Shown here: in pieces, positions 7,419 to 16,824 of the stretch
Layout of the letters: each line of letters begins with the position of its first letter
How positions within the stretch are numbered: position 1 is the stretch's first letter
NCBI GenBank assembly: GCA_964385175.1
Contig: CAYLNL010000003.1
Span: 201,315-265,314, forward strand
Direction: 5' to 3'
DNA length: 64,000 nt
From: CAYLNL01 sp964385175
GTDB taxonomy: Bacteria > Bacteroidota > Bacteroidia > Flavobacteriales > Flavobacteriaceae
Notes under the pieces: model-generated
Database searches by the model: none
Told to the model about the DNA's origin: nothing
Seen by the model: the letters and a program-made list of their open reading frames with translations, nothing else
Position numbers and translations under genes: made by a program

Positions 7419-10034
7419 TTAGTTAGCGGAAGTCTTCATCAACATGCGTCTTAACTGGTTGAGTTTCATCAGCGCTTCCACGGGCGTCATAGTATCTATA
7501 TCTAAGTGTAATAGTTCCTGTTTTATTTCTTCCAGTAACGGGTCATCTAACTGGAAGAAGCTGAGTTGCATATCGTTTTTAGAAGATTTTACGGGATGGG
7601 TAAGCGCCTGTCCGGAGTGCGATTCTTCCAGCTTTTTCAGGATTTGATTTGCGCGTTCAATAACCAGTTGGGGAATTCCTGCCATTTTTGCTACATGAAT
7701 GCCAAAGCTGTGTTCGCTGCCGCCGGGCACTAATTTTCTTAAAAACAATACCTGGTCTTTTGTTTCTCTAACAGAAACATTAAAATTTTTAATACGTTCA
7801 AAACTGGCTGCCATATCATTTAGCTCATGGTAGTGAGTGGCAAAGAGGGTTTTGGGTTTAGCAGGGTGTTGGTGCAGGTATTCGGCGGTAGCCCAGGCGA
7901 TGGAAATGCCATCGTAGGTGCTGGTGCCTCTGCCTATTTCATCTAACAATATTAAACTTCTTTCAGAAAGATTGTTAAGTATAGAGGCGGTTTCGTTCAT
8001 TTCTACCATAAAGGTAGATTCGCCCATAGAAATATTATCGCTAGCGCCTACACGGGTAAAGATTTTGTCTACTATACCCATTTGCACGGCATCTGCAGGA
8101 ACGAAACTGCCCATCTGGGCGAGGAGAACAATAAGAGCCGTTTGGCGTAGCAGCGCCGATTTTCCGCTCATGTTCGGCCCAGTAATCATTATTATTTGCT
8201 GGGTTTCACGGTCTAAGAACACATCGTTGGCAATGTAGGGTTGGCCAATGGGTAGTTGTTTCTCTATTACCGGATGCCTGCCATTTTTAATATTGAGTTC
8301 ACAGGAATCGTCTAAGGTGGGGCATACATAGTTATTGTCTGCGGCCAACTGGGCAAACCCGCCCAGGCAATCTAATTGGGCTACCAGGGCGGCATTGGTT
8401 TGCACCTGGGGGATGTAATCGTTTATCCAGGTAACCAGCTGAGAAAATAGCTGCTGCTCTAACTGGAGAATTTTTTCTTCGGCGCCCACTATTTTAGTTT
8501 CATACAGTTTTAATTCCTCGGTAACATAGCGCTCAGCGTTCACTAAGGTTTGTTTACGGGTCCATTCAGGCGGAACTTTATCTTTATGGGTGTTGCGCAC
8601 TTCTATATAATAACCAAAAACGCTGTTGAAATCTATTTTTAGGGAAGGTATCCCGGTATGTTTAGCCTCCCGCTGAAGCATCTCAGCGAGGTAGGTTTTG
8701 CTGTTTTTAAGGAGTTGACGCAATTCATCGAGCTCAACAGAAACGGCGGCGGCAATGACATTTCCCTTAGCTACCTGGACAGGGGCGTCTTCTGTGAGGG
8801 TATCTTTTATTTTAGAACGAAGCAGTTCGCAGTCGTGCCACTTATCGCCCATAACCCTGAGAGATTCATTGGAACTGGCGGCGGCGAGTATTTTAAGTGG
8901 TATAATGGCCTCCAGGGAATTTTTTAGCTGCACTACCTCGCGGGGGTTTATTTTCCCGGTGGCTACTTTAGAGACAAGTCGCTCCAAATCGCCTATTTGC
9001 TTAAGCTGTTGCTGTATAAACTGGAGCGTTTCTTTTTCGGCGAGGAGATGGGCTACTATTTCATGGCGTTTTTGTATGCGGTTTTTGTTCTTCAGGGGCA
9101 ATGCCAGCCAACGCTTGAGCAGGCGCCCGCCCATAGGCGAGAGTGTTCTGTCAATTACATCCAGTAAGGTTACGGCTCCGTAGGCTTGAGATTGGTATAA
9201 TTCTAAATTTTTTACGGTGAATTTATCCATCCACACATATTCTTCCTCTGCAAGCCGGTTCAGGCGGGCTATGTGTTGCAGCTGATGGTGCTGGTTTTCT
9301 GAAAGGTAATGAAGAATAGCGCCTGCGGCAATAATGCCTTCGCTAAGGTGGTCAACGCCAAATCCTTTGAGGGAGTTGGTTTTAAAATGGCGAATGAGGA
9401 CATCCTGGGCATATTCATCTTTAAAAATCCAATCATCCAGGTAAAAAGTATGAAAATCGCCCTGAAAGGTATCTGCCAGCTCTTTTTTGTGCTTTTTAGG
9501 AAACAGCACCTCGCTGGGCTGGAAGTTTTGCAAAAGTTTCTCAATATATGGAATGTCTCCCTGGGAGGTGAGGAACTCGCCGGTTGATACATCTACAAAG
9601 GCTATTCCCAGTTGGGTCTTTCCAAAGGAAAGGGCGCAGAGAAAATTATTAGATTTTGCCTGCAAAAGAGTATCGCTCCAGGCAATGCCGGGGGTTACCA
9701 GTTCTGTAACGCCTCGTTTTACAATGGTTTTTGTTTGCTTGGGGTCTTCCAGCTGGTCGCAAATGGCAACGCGTTGCCCGGCTTTTACCAGTTTGGGTAG
9801 GTAGGTGTTGAGGGAATGATGGGGAAAACCCGCCAATTCGGTTCGTTCGCTGCCGTTGTTGCGATGGGTGAGGACAATGCCGAGAATCTGGGAGGTTTTT
9901 ATGGCATCTTCACCAAAAGTTTCATAAAAATCGCCTATCCTGAAAAGTAGCAGCGCATCTGGATACTTACTTTTTATCTGGTGGTATTGCCGCATGAGCG
10001 GCGTTTGTTTTTCTCCTTTAGATTCAGCGCTCAC
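7419..10034 (-). CDS. mutS: DNA mismatch repair protein MutS
   Basis: The mismatch-recognition ATPase of methyl-independent or MutL-dependent repair. I place the start at the GTG at 10034, giving 871 residues. With that start the mismatch-reading motif falls at F36-Y-E38 (GDFYETF), the same numbering as Escherichia coli MutS. The longer frame to 10142 would overlap the divergent methylase gene and has no homologous-looking N-terminus. The C-terminal ATPase has Walker A GPNMSGKSALLRQ, Walker B ILLDEIGRGTSTYDG and the FATHYHEL switch. All domains appear intact. A second possible start is the ATG at 9995 (TPLM-RQYHQIK), but it would remove residues before the mismatch domain. Confidence 0.97.
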   Translation of the reverse strand: MSAESKGEKQTPLMRQYHQIKSKYPDALLLFRIGDFYETFGEDAIKTSQILGIVLTHRNNGSERTELAGFPHHSLNTYLPKLVKAGQRVAICDQLEDPKQTKTIVKRGVTELVTPGIAWSDTLLQAKSNNFLCALSFGKTQLGIAFVDVSTGEFLTSQGDIPYIEKLLQNFQPSEVLFPKKHKKELADTFQGDFHTFYLDDWIFKDEYAQDVLIRHFKTNSLKGFGVDHLSEGIIAAGAILHYLSENQHHQLQHIARLNRLAEEEYVWMDKFTVKNLELYQSQAYGAVTLLDVIDRTLSPMGGRLLKRWLALPLKNKNRIQKRHEIVAHLLAEKETLQFIQQQLKQIGDLERLVSKVATGKINPREVVQLKNSLEAIIPLKILAAASSNESLRVMGDKWHDCELLRSKIKDTLTEDAPVQVAKGNVIAAAVSVELDELRQLLKNSKTYLAEMLQREAKHTGIPSLKIDFNSVFGYYIEVRNTHKDKVPPEWTRKQTLVNAERYVTEELKLYETKIVGAEEKILQLEQQLFSQLVTWINDYIPQVQTNAALVAQLDCLGGFAQLAADNNYVCPTLDDSCELNIKNGRHPVIEKQLPIGQPYIANDVFLDRETQQIIMITGPNMSGKSALLRQTALIVLLAQMGSFVPADAVQMGIVDKIFTRVGASDNISMGESTFMVEMNETASILNNLSERSLILLDEIGRGTSTYDGISIAWATAEYLHQHPAKPKTLFATHYHELNDMAASFERIKNFNVSVRETKDQVLFLRKLVPGGSEHSFGIHVAKMAGIPQLVIERANQILKKLEESHSGQALTHPVKSSKNDMQLSFFQLDDPLLEEIKQELLHLDIDTMTPVEALMKLNQLRRMLMKTSAN

Positions 10035-10052
10035 GAATTGAAGGGTTTGCTT

Positions 10053-10060
10053 TATATTTG
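10053..10060 (+). promoter_or_regulatory. Probable -7 promoter box for the SpoU methylase gene
   Basis: TATATTTG matches the Bacteroidota TAnnTTTG box and lies about 50 bases before the ATG at 10113. It lies just upstream of the mutS start, so the two divergent genes share this short region. Confidence 0.45.
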
Positions 10061-10112
10061 TGCTTAGAGATGTGGTGCGAATGTAAGAATTTGCCGTAAC
10101 GCATACAAGAAA

Positions 10113-10649
10113 ATGCGAAAACTTGCTAATGAAGAACTTCACCGACTATCGGTAGAAGGGTATAAACAAGCAGAAAAAACACCGTTTATAGTAGTGTTAG
10201 ATAATGTGCGGAGTTTGCACAACATTGGCTCTATCTTTAGAACGGCTGATGCGTTTTTGATTGAAAAAATATATTTGTGTGGCATTACGGCTACACCACC
10301 GCATACAGATATACAAAAAACGGCGCTGGGAGCTACGGAAAGTGTGGACTGGGAGTATGTGGCAGATACGGTGGCGTTGATAGAGCGGTTGAAAAGCCAG
10401 GGGATTATACCTGTGGCTATAGAACAGGCAGAGAGTGCCCGGCAGTTAGATGGTTTTTTGCCTGAAAAGGATATGAAATATGCCTTGATTTTTGGCAATG
10501 AGGTGAAGGGGGTGGCACAAGAGGTGGTTTCCCGGTGCAATGAAGTAATAGAAATACCGCAGTATGGCACGAAACACTCTCTTAATATTGCAGTGAGTGC
10601 GGGGATTGTTTTGTGGAATTTTTTTTCTAAGTGGCGGCAGCAGGTATGA
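10113..10649 (+). CDS. TrmH/SpoU family RNA 2'-O-methyltransferase
   Basis: 178 residues, the size of a bare SPOUT domain. Motif 1 is LDNVRSLHNIGSIFRTADAF, with the N and R of the ribose methylases. Motif 2 is ALIFGNEVKGV and motif 3 is EIPQYGTKHSLNIAVSAGIV. These form the knotted S-adenosylmethionine site that methylates a ribose 2'-OH in tRNA or rRNA. The exact RNA target cannot be read from the sequence, because there is no extra substrate-binding domain. It is divergent from mutS. Confidence 0.92.
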   Translation: MRKLANEELHRLSVEGYKQAEKTPFIVVLDNVRSLHNIGSIFRTADAFLIEKIYLCGITATPPHTDIQKTALGATESVDWEYVADTVALIERLKSQGIIPVAIEQAESARQLDGFLPEKDMKYALIFGNEVKGVAQEVVSRCNEVIEIPQYGTKHSLNIAVSAGIVLWNFFSKWRQQV

Positions 10650-10713
10650 GTAACAGGGGTTTTTTCACTTGAAAAATATATACTCCTGTGGCGTGGTATA
10701 GTTACCGAAGGGG

Positions 10714-11160
10714 TTATCTCATTTGAAATCCAGAATAAAAAAGATAGCTTATTTTACAATCTTCGCAATGAAATGCTAACCTGTCAATAGAGTCTTTAAA
10801 GGCTTTAAGTTCTGTTCCGGCAATTTCTTTTTTCACCACACTACTTAAATAGGTATAATTGCGAAGAAGCGATGGATAGAGTTGTTCGGTGGAAGCAATG
10901 GCGCCCTTGATAGACTGGGGATAATCTTCGTTTAAACGGTGATGCCAGGCTAATTTGGCTATGCACTCATTAATATTTTGAATGGTTTTAGTTTTTTCCC
11001 GTAGCAATTTTTTAATCTCATTTATAGAATCCAGTAAAAGATTCACATTCTCTTCATCCTCTAATATCCCTTCCACCTCACCAATAGCCAATATTAGTTG
11101 ATTTAAAAAAGCGTATTGGTTTGCCGATTCGGTATAGGTATGTTCCATAAAATAAAACAA
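10714..11160 (-). CDS. Hypothetical helical protein
   Basis: 148 residues, not recognised. It is mostly charged and helical, with no signal peptide or membrane segment, and has three cysteine/histidine-bearing spots (AWHHR, FHCEDCK). The start may be ATG 11160 or ATG 11148 (MEHTYTES). The reading frame has normal codon use and sits in the same strand run as DUF3276 and the ABC transporter, but a terminator and 300 bases separate it from them. Confidence 0.6.
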   Translation of the reverse strand: MFYFMEHTYTESANQYAFLNQLILAIGEVEGILEDEENVNLLLDSINEIKKLLREKTKTIQNINECIAKLAWHHRLNEDYPQSIKGAIASTEQLYPSLLRNYTYLSSVVKKEIAGTELKAFKDSIDRLAFHCEDCKISYLFYSGFQMR

Positions 11161-11486
11161 ATTTGGGTATAAAAATACAAAAAAATAAAAACAATGCTAA
11201 ATAAACAAAACAAATGGTATAAAAAAACACCTGCGATATTTTAATTTTAACTCTGCCCCTTACCGTTCTCGTTTTCCTGATTTCGTATCGCTTATTATAT
11301 ATACGCTATAATAAGGGATAATAGTATAGATAGTGAAAAATTTTTCAAAAAAAGAGAGAACCCATTTGGAGAGATTGTAAAGAGAATTTGACTGATGTAG
11401 GAAAAGAGTCGCCGAAAATTCCTATAATCTATAAAAAAACCGCATGTATCAATGCGGTTATAAGAAGAATAGCTGGTATACGCCAC
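11161..11486. other. AT-rich gene-free spacer
   Basis: 326 bases with no convincing gene. It holds the minus-strand terminator of the DUF3276 gene at 11432-11459 and presumably the promoter of the hypothetical gene ending at 10714. A 63-codon frame on the minus strand here (11295-11486) overlaps the terminator and looks non-coding. Confidence 0.6.
11432..11459 (-). terminator. Rho-independent terminator of the DUF3276 gene
   Basis: On the minus strand AACCGCAT, a 6-base loop and ATGCGGTT form an 8-bp stem followed directly by a T-run. It lies just after the DUF3276 stop. Confidence 0.85.
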
Positions 11487-11852
11487 TTAGATATCTTCAA
11501 AATCTACTTCCGTGAAACTGTCGGAAGATTTTTCTCTTTTAGCCTCTGTTTCTCTTTTGAAGTCTTTCTGGTGACGATCAGATATAACCTCTTGCCCTTT
11601 TTCATTTACGATAAAGGTGATGCTTTCATTCAAAAAACTTTTAAATGCCTCAAAATCTTCTTTATAGAGATAGATTTTGTGTTTTTTGTACTCATGCGAG
11701 CCGTCTTCATAGGAAAATTTTTTACTTTCCGTTATGGTTAAGTAATAATCGCCGGCTTTTGTTTCTTTTACGTCGAAAAAGTAGGTTCTTCTGCCTGCTT
11801 TTAACACTCGGGAGAAAATATCATCATTCTCCAATAATTCTTTTTCGTTCAT
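11487..11852 (-). CDS. DUF3276 / PUR-alpha-like nucleic-acid-binding protein
   Basis: 121 residues. The central part, with GRRTYFFDVKETKAGDYYLT and SHEYKKHKIYLYKEDFEAF, is the PUR repeat of the DUF3276 family found across Bacteroidota and spirochaetes. These bind single-stranded DNA or RNA in vitro; their cellular role is unsettled. The C-terminal tail is acidic and lysine-rich and probably disordered. The gene ends in its own terminator, so it is probably transcribed alone. Confidence 0.88.
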   Translation of the reverse strand: MNEKELLENDDIFSRVLKAGRRTYFFDVKETKAGDYYLTITESKKFSYEDGSHEYKKHKIYLYKEDFEAFKSFLNESITFIVNEKGQEVISDRHQKDFKRETEAKREKSSDSFTEVDFEDI

Positions 11853-11927
11853 AGTCCTGCATTCTTTAATTAACGTTTGTTACGGGTACCAAAAATGAAA
11901 AAAAAAAAGAAGCCATACAACAAAAAA

Positions 11928-13688
11928 TTATATTTCTTTTCCAGATAATTGATTGTGATACAGTTGATAGTACATTCCACCTGCCTCTAACAGCCCGCTA
12001 TGAGTGCCTTCCTCTGCAATTTTTCCGTGCTCCAACACAATGATTCTGTCGGCGTTTTTCACAGAAGATATCCGATGGCTCACAATAATAGTAGTTTTCT
12101 TTTTAACCGCTTCCGCCAGGTTTTTCAAAATCACTTCCTCTGTTTCCGTATCTACCGCAGACAGGCAATCATCAAACAAATAGATAACAGGTTCTTTAAT
12201 GAGCGCCCGGGCAATGGCAATCCGTTGTTTTTGCCCCCCGCTCAAGGTAATACCCCGTTCCCCCAGCAAGGTATCATAGGTTTGCGTAAAACTCATAATA
12301 GTTTCATGAACCGCCGCCATCCTGGCGGCCGCTATAATTTCGTCATCAGTTGCATCTTCCTTGCCAAAACGAATGTTGTTTTTAATAGTATCTGAAAATA
12401 AAAAGGCGTCTTGCGGCACCACTCCCATAGCGTTTCTAAGTGAGTGCATATCCCATTCCTTAACAGGAATATCATCTACAAGAACCATTCCTTCCGTAGC
12501 ATCGTACAAACGACCTATGAGGTCTAAGACGCTCGATTTTCCCGAGCCCGTCTTGCCTATAATTGCAAGTGTTTCTCCCGGGTGTAGTGTAAAAGATATA
12601 TTTTGTAACGCCGTGATATGGGTATCTTCATAGGTGAGTGATACGTTTTTGAAAGTAATTTTTCCCTTAATTTCCTGTTTTTTAGCCCCCGCTGCATTTT
12701 GAATATCGGGAATGCTATTGAGGAACTCATTAATCCGCTTTTGAGATGCTTCCGCCCGTTGTACAATAGATGTTACCCAGCCCACCGTAGCAACTGGCCA
12801 GGTGAGCATGTTGATATAAATAATAAATTCTGCAATAACTCCAATACTATCAATAGACCCATCTATATATTGTTTACCTCCTACATAAATAGTAATGATA
12901 CTGCTCATGCCAATGAGCATAATCATCAACGGGAAAAACCAGGCATCTACTTTTGCCAGGTTCATGCTTTTTTCCTTTCCTTTTTCAGCCAATACCCCCA
13001 ATTCCCGGTTAATGCGAGGTTCTATTCCATACGCTTTTATAACCGAAATCCCCGAAAACGATTCCTGGGAGAACGTGGAGAGCTCCGAGAGAAATTGCTG
13101 TACATCGGTGCTTTTGTGGTGAATGACTTTACTTATCTTGTAAATTAAAAAAGACAGCAACGGCAATGGCAACAATGTGTATAACGCCATAACAGGCGAT
13201 TTATAGAACATCATGGGAATTACAAATATAAAAAGAGTAATCGTTTGAATAGTGTACATAAGAGCCGGTCCCGCGTACATGCGCACCTGGCTCACATCTT
13301 CACTAATACGGTTCATTAAATCTCCCGTGCGGTTTTTCTTATAAAATGTAAGTGATAGCCGTTCATATTGTTTAAAAATTTCATTTTTAAGGTCAAACTC
13401 TATATAGCGAGATATATTAATGATGATTTGTCGCATTATAAAAGTAAAAAGCCCCGATAAAAGAGTGCTCACCAGGATAATTACAATATATATTATAAGC
13501 GTTCTTTTCAATTCGTTCACTTCATAATTCCCTTTAGAAACTGCATTTTCTACAACCGCAATAGTTTTGCTAATGTAGGGCGGAAGCACCAGTGAAAATA
13601 CACGCGCTATAATGGTTACAAGGATGCCTATAAACAACTTGGAGCGGTATTTTTTAAAATACTTGTTCAGGTATTTCAGTTCTTTCAT
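11928..13688 (-). CDS. Exporter-type ABC transporter, fused permease and ATPase (MsbA/MdlB-like)
   Basis: 586 residues. The N-terminal half has six predicted transmembrane helices (about residues 15-310, type I exporter fold). The C-terminal ATPase has Walker A IGKTGSGKSS, signature LSGGQKQRIAIARAL, Walker B VIYLFDDCLSAVD and the H-loop IIVSHRISSV. It is likely to form a homodimer in the inner membrane exporting a lipid or drug-like compound. It has no C39 peptidase domain, so it is not an obvious exporter of the double-glycine peptides at 48.7-49.4 kb. Confidence 0.93.
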   Translation of the reverse strand: MKELKYLNKYFKKYRSKLFIGILVTIIARVFSLVLPPYISKTIAVVENAVSKGNYEVNELKRTLIIYIVIILVSTLLSGLFTFIMRQIIINISRYIEFDLKNEIFKQYERLSLTFYKKNRTGDLMNRISEDVSQVRMYAGPALMYTIQTITLFIFVIPMMFYKSPVMALYTLLPLPLLSFLIYKISKVIHHKSTDVQQFLSELSTFSQESFSGISVIKAYGIEPRINRELGVLAEKGKEKSMNLAKVDAWFFPLMIMLIGMSSIITIYVGGKQYIDGSIDSIGVIAEFIIYINMLTWPVATVGWVTSIVQRAEASQKRINEFLNSIPDIQNAAGAKKQEIKGKITFKNVSLTYEDTHITALQNISFTLHPGETLAIIGKTGSGKSSVLDLIGRLYDATEGMVLVDDIPVKEWDMHSLRNAMGVVPQDAFLFSDTIKNNIRFGKEDATDDEIIAAARMAAVHETIMSFTQTYDTLLGERGITLSGGQKQRIAIARALIKEPVIYLFDDCLSAVDTETEEVILKNLAEAVKKKTTIIVSHRISSVKNADRIIVLEHGKIAEEGTHSGLLEAGGMYYQLYHNQLSGKEI

Positions 13689-13758
13689 ACTCTATTGTTA
13701 ACGCTTGGTAAAAAACATAATTTAGTATCTCGCCACACTACCTTACCAGATAATCTGT

Positions 13759-13766
13759 TATTTTTG
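13759..13766 (+). promoter_or_regulatory. Probable -7 promoter box of the leucine dehydrogenase gene
   Basis: TATTTTTG matches the Bacteroidota TAnnTTTG box, about 40 bases before the ATG at 13807. No clear -33 TTG at the usual spacing. Confidence 0.45.
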
Positions 13767-13806
13767 CACTGCATTATTCAATTCTAATATTATCGTTACC
13801 CATCAC

Positions 13807-14913
13807 ATGAACTCCCAAACTCTTTTAACCAGCGAATTTAAAGACTCTACATCTGTATTCGGACATCCCTCTTTTGATGAGCATGAGCAGGTGATGTTTT
13901 GTTTTGACAAAGATACAGGTTTACGGGCAATTATAGGCATCCATAACACTGTGTTGGGGCCTGCCCTGGGCGGTACCCGAATGTGGAACTATGCCAGCGA
14001 GCGCGAAGCGCTGAATGATGTGCTGCGGCTTTCCAGGGGAATGACCTATAAATCTGCCATTACCGGGCTAAACCTGGGAGGTGGAAAAGCTGTTATTATG
14101 GGTGATGCCAAAACCCAAAAAACCCGCCAGTTAATGACTCGTTTCGCCGAGTTTGTACACTCTCTCGGCGGAAAATATATTACTGCCGAAGACGTAGGCA
14201 TGGAAACCGCTGATATGGATTTAATCCGCCAAACAACCCCTTATGTTACCGGCATTTCAGAAAGCAAAGGAGGCGCCGGAAACCCTTCGCCTATAACCGC
14301 CTATGGTGTTTTTATGGGGATGAAAGCCGCCTCTAAATACCTGTTTGGAACAGATAGCCTGCAAGGGAGAAAAATAATAGTGCAAGGCGTGGGGCATGTG
14401 GGCGAAGCCCTGGTAGGGCACATAAGCAGCGAAGGCGCACAAGTATTTATAACCGATATTGATAGTGAACGACTGGAAAAAGTACATCGCCAATACGGCG
14501 CATCTATCTATACCCTGCCCGATATATATAGCGCCGAGGTAGATATTTATGCGCCCTGCGCCCTGGGAGCTACCATAAACGACAATACCGTTTATAAAAT
14601 AAACGCTAAAATAATAGCCGGCGCAGCTAATAACCAACTCGCCGATGAAGAAAAACACGGGAGAATTTTACAAGAAAGAGGTATTGTATATGCCCCCGAC
14701 TTCCTCATCAACGCTGGCGGCATCATCAACGTCTATGCTGAATTAGAGGGATATGGAAAAGCCGAAATTATAAAGAAAACAGAAAACATTTATAACACCA
14801 CTCTTGAAATTTTGGCGCACGCACGCACCAACCAGTGCACACCCCAGGAAGCCGCCCTCAGCATTGCAAAAGCCCGCATAGCTGCCCGAAAGGCAGAACG
14901 GGAAAAAAATTGA
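13807..14913 (+). CDS. Glu/Leu/Phe/Val dehydrogenase (leucine dehydrogenase type)
   Basis: 368 residues, the usual length of leucine dehydrogenases. It has GPALGGTRMW and GLNLGGGKAVIMG, the latter with the catalytic lysine region, and the NAD-binding glycine motif VQGVGHVGEALVGH. The C-terminal segment APDFLINAGGIINVYAE is typical of branched-chain amino acid dehydrogenases. Reaction: reversible NAD-dependent oxidative deamination of leucine, valine or isoleucine to the 2-oxo acid, feeding branched-chain fatty acid synthesis, which is prominent in Bacteroidota. It is followed closely by nusB. Confidence 0.93.
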   Translation: MNSQTLLTSEFKDSTSVFGHPSFDEHEQVMFCFDKDTGLRAIIGIHNTVLGPALGGTRMWNYASEREALNDVLRLSRGMTYKSAITGLNLGGGKAVIMGDAKTQKTRQLMTRFAEFVHSLGGKYITAEDVGMETADMDLIRQTTPYVTGISESKGGAGNPSPITAYGVFMGMKAASKYLFGTDSLQGRKIIVQGVGHVGEALVGHISSEGAQVFITDIDSERLEKVHRQYGASIYTLPDIYSAEVDIYAPCALGATINDNTVYKINAKIIAGAANNQLADEEKHGRILQERGIVYAPDFLINAGGIINVYAELEGYGKAEIIKKTENIYNTTLEILAHARTNQCTPQEAALSIAKARIAARKAEREKN

Positions 14914-14971
14914 TACACCACAGAAAAACATCTCTTTATTTTTAACATACTTAAAAGCCACCGTTCTTTTC

Positions 14972-15913
14972 ATGCTCACCCGAAGACACATTCGAATAAA
15001 AGTAATGCAGGCGGTGTATGCCTTTATGCAATCTGAAAAACCCGACAGGGAACAACAGGAAAAATTACTTATCAACAGCCTGGAAAATATGTATAATCTC
15101 TACCTCTCCCTGTTGAGCCTACTCATAGAAATTCATAAAACAGCCGAAAAACAACTCCGCCTCCAGCAAAAAAAATACCTGGCCACCCAGGAAGAAAAAA
15201 ATCCCACCCGAAAATTTATAACCAATCCTATATTTATTTTGTTGAGAAATGATAGCCTGACGGAGGGATTGAAAAAAAGAAACCTTCCTGACTGGAATGT
15301 GGACGACAGGTATGTACAAGATATTTACAAAGCTATTCTCGAAAGCCCGCCCTACAAAAAATATATGAACTCTCCCGCCGGCTCCTTCAAAGAAGACAAA
15401 GAATGTGTCATAGCCATTTTTCGCGATTGCATAGCCCAGGACGATAAATTATACCAGTACCTGGAAGACTACACCCTCACCTGGGGAGATGATTTTCCGG
15501 TAGTGAACACCTACCTCCTCAAAATGCTTCAGAAAGTAGAATCCAACACGCCCCCCTCTTACTTCCTGGTAAAACTCTACAAGAACGAAGACGATAAAAG
15601 CTTTGGTAAAGACCTCTTTCGAAAAACCCTCCTACACAACCAAGACCTCCAGACCCAAATAGAAGGAAAAGCCCTTAACTGGGATATAGAACGAATAGCT
15701 GCTATAGACCTCATTCTCTTAAAAATGGCGGTTTGTGAATTTTTATACTTCCCCAGCATTCCCACAAAAGTTACCATGAACGAATATTTAGAAATTGCTA
15801 AAGAATACTCCACCTCTAAAAGCAGCCTCTTCATCAACGGCATCTTAGACAAACTGTTGAAAGAATACACCGCTGAAAGCCGGTTGAACAAAGCCGGCAG
15901 AGGGTTGCTGTAA
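14972..15913 (+). CDS. nusB: Transcription antitermination factor NusB (long Bacteroidota form)
   Basis: 313 residues, about twice the Escherichia coli length. The N-terminus (TRRHIRIKVMQAVYAFMQSE) and the C-terminal helical bundle (IERIAAIDLILLKMAVCEFL, then KVTMNEYLEIAKEYS and FINGILDKLLKEY) are clearly NusB. The middle insert is normal for this phylum. NusB joins NusE (S10) on boxA RNA to prevent premature termination in rRNA operons. The nusB - DUF1573 - yajC order seen here is common in Bacteroidota. Confidence 0.95.
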   Translation: MLTRRHIRIKVMQAVYAFMQSEKPDREQQEKLLINSLENMYNLYLSLLSLLIEIHKTAEKQLRLQQKKYLATQEEKNPTRKFITNPIFILLRNDSLTEGLKKRNLPDWNVDDRYVQDIYKAILESPPYKKYMNSPAGSFKEDKECVIAIFRDCIAQDDKLYQYLEDYTLTWGDDFPVVNTYLLKMLQKVESNTPPSYFLVKLYKNEDDKSFGKDLFRKTLLHNQDLQTQIEGKALNWDIERIAAIDLILLKMAVCEFLYFPSIPTKVTMNEYLEIAKEYSTSKSSLFINGILDKLLKEYTAESRLNKAGRGLL

Positions 15914-15923
15914 AAAAAATTCG

Positions 15924-15931
15924 TATGTTTG
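15924..15931 (+). promoter_or_regulatory. -7 promoter box of the DUF1573 gene
   Basis: TATGTTTG fits TAnnTTTG exactly and lies 27 bases before the lipoprotein start codon at 15958; a TTG at 15905-15907 could be the -33 element. The ATG inside this box (15925) is therefore a promoter base run, not a start codon. Confidence 0.6.
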
Positions 15932-15957
15932 CACCATCAAAAAAACGCTTTTTTCTT

Positions 15958-16425
15958 ATGAAAATATATATTCTAAGCATCAGCCTATGCACCCTCTTCT
16001 TTTTAGCCGCCTGTAAAACAGACGCCTCTAAAAAAATAAAAGAAGAAAACGTCCAACTGGCCGCTCAGCGAGACGAGCTCAGCAAAAATCTCCCCATAAT
16101 GACATTTGAAAAAAAAGAACACGATTTTGGAACCATTGCTTGGGGAACACCGGTAGAAACCATTTTTAAATTTACCAATACCGGCAACGCTCCGCTTGTT
16201 ATCACCAACGCAACCAGTTCATGCGGATGCACCATCCCCGAATATCCCAAAGACAAATCCATAGCCCCCGGCCAATCAGGAGAACTAAAAGTAAAATTCA
16301 ATGGCTCCGGTAAAAATCTCGTAACCAAAATAGTAACCGTTTACGCCAATACCGAAAAAGGAAACGAACAACTAAAAATAAAAGCCTTTGTAGAAACCAA
16401 AGAAGCCCAAGGGAAAGAAAAATAA
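15958..16425 (+). CDS. DUF1573 domain lipoprotein
   Basis: 155 residues from the ATG at 15958, chosen because it begins a clean lipoprotein signal (MKIYILSISLCTLFFLAAC). After a short coiled segment comes the DUF1573 Ig-like beta-sandwich: EHDFGTIAWGTPVETIFKFTN, then SSCGCTIPEYPK and SIAPGQSGELKVKF. DUF1573 proteins are abundant exported proteins of Bacteroidota with unknown function. The gene lies between nusB and yajC and probably has its own promoter (15924-15931). Confidence 0.92.
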   Translation: MKIYILSISLCTLFFLAACKTDASKKIKEENVQLAAQRDELSKNLPIMTFEKKEHDFGTIAWGTPVETIFKFTNTGNAPLVITNATSSCGCTIPEYPKDKSIAPGQSGELKVKFNGSGKNLVTKIVTVYANTEKGNEQLKIKAFVETKEAQGKEK

Positions 16426-16443
16426 ACCACTAAAAAAACAACC

Positions 16444-16734
16444 ATGAGTTTAATCAACCAATTAGCCCCCTTTCTGTTAATGTTTGTTGTTATCTATTTC
16501 TTTATGATACGCCCCCAGATACGACGCCAAAAACAAGAGAAAAAATTTATGACCGAACTTCAAAAAGGAGATAGAATCATTACCAAAAGTGGTATGCACG
16601 GCAAAATAATAGAGCTCACAGACGATGCATGCGTAGTAGAAACCCTTGCCGGTAAAATTAAATTCGAGCGTTCTGCCATCTCCATGGAGCTATCTAAAAA
16701 ACTAAACCCACCCCCCCCCGCTCCGCAAAAATAA
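16444..16734 (+). CDS. yajC: Preprotein translocase subunit YajC
   Basis: 96 residues with one N-terminal transmembrane helix (about residues 6-23) followed by MIRPQIRRQKQEKKFMTELQ and GDRIITKSGMHGKI, diagnostic for YajC. It is an accessory subunit that joins SecDF to the SecYEG channel in the inner membrane. Eighteen bases separate it from the DUF1573 stop, so the two are probably co-transcribed. The C-terminus is proline-rich (PPPPAPQK). Confidence 0.96.
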   Translation: MSLINQLAPFLLMFVVIYFFMIRPQIRRQKQEKKFMTELQKGDRIITKSGMHGKIIELTDDACVVETLAGKIKFERSAISMELSKKLNPPPPAPQK

Positions 16735-16797
16735 TATCACTTCTATTTAAACCTTCATAAAAACACCATACATTCATGGTATTCTTTATTTATTTTC

Positions 16798-16805
16798 TAT
16801 ATTTG
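16798..16805 (+). promoter_or_regulatory. -7 promoter box of the TonB-dependent receptor gene
   Basis: TATATTTG, 19 bases before the ATG at 16825, matches the Bacteroidota TAnnTTTG box. Confidence 0.5.
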
Positions 16806-16824
16806 GCGAAAAAATATAGAAGCC

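Noticed and set aside
10035..10142. N-terminal extension of mutS to an ATG at 10142
   Set aside because: It overlaps the divergent methylase gene start, and the GTG at 10034 puts the mismatch motif at F36/E38 as in known MutS.
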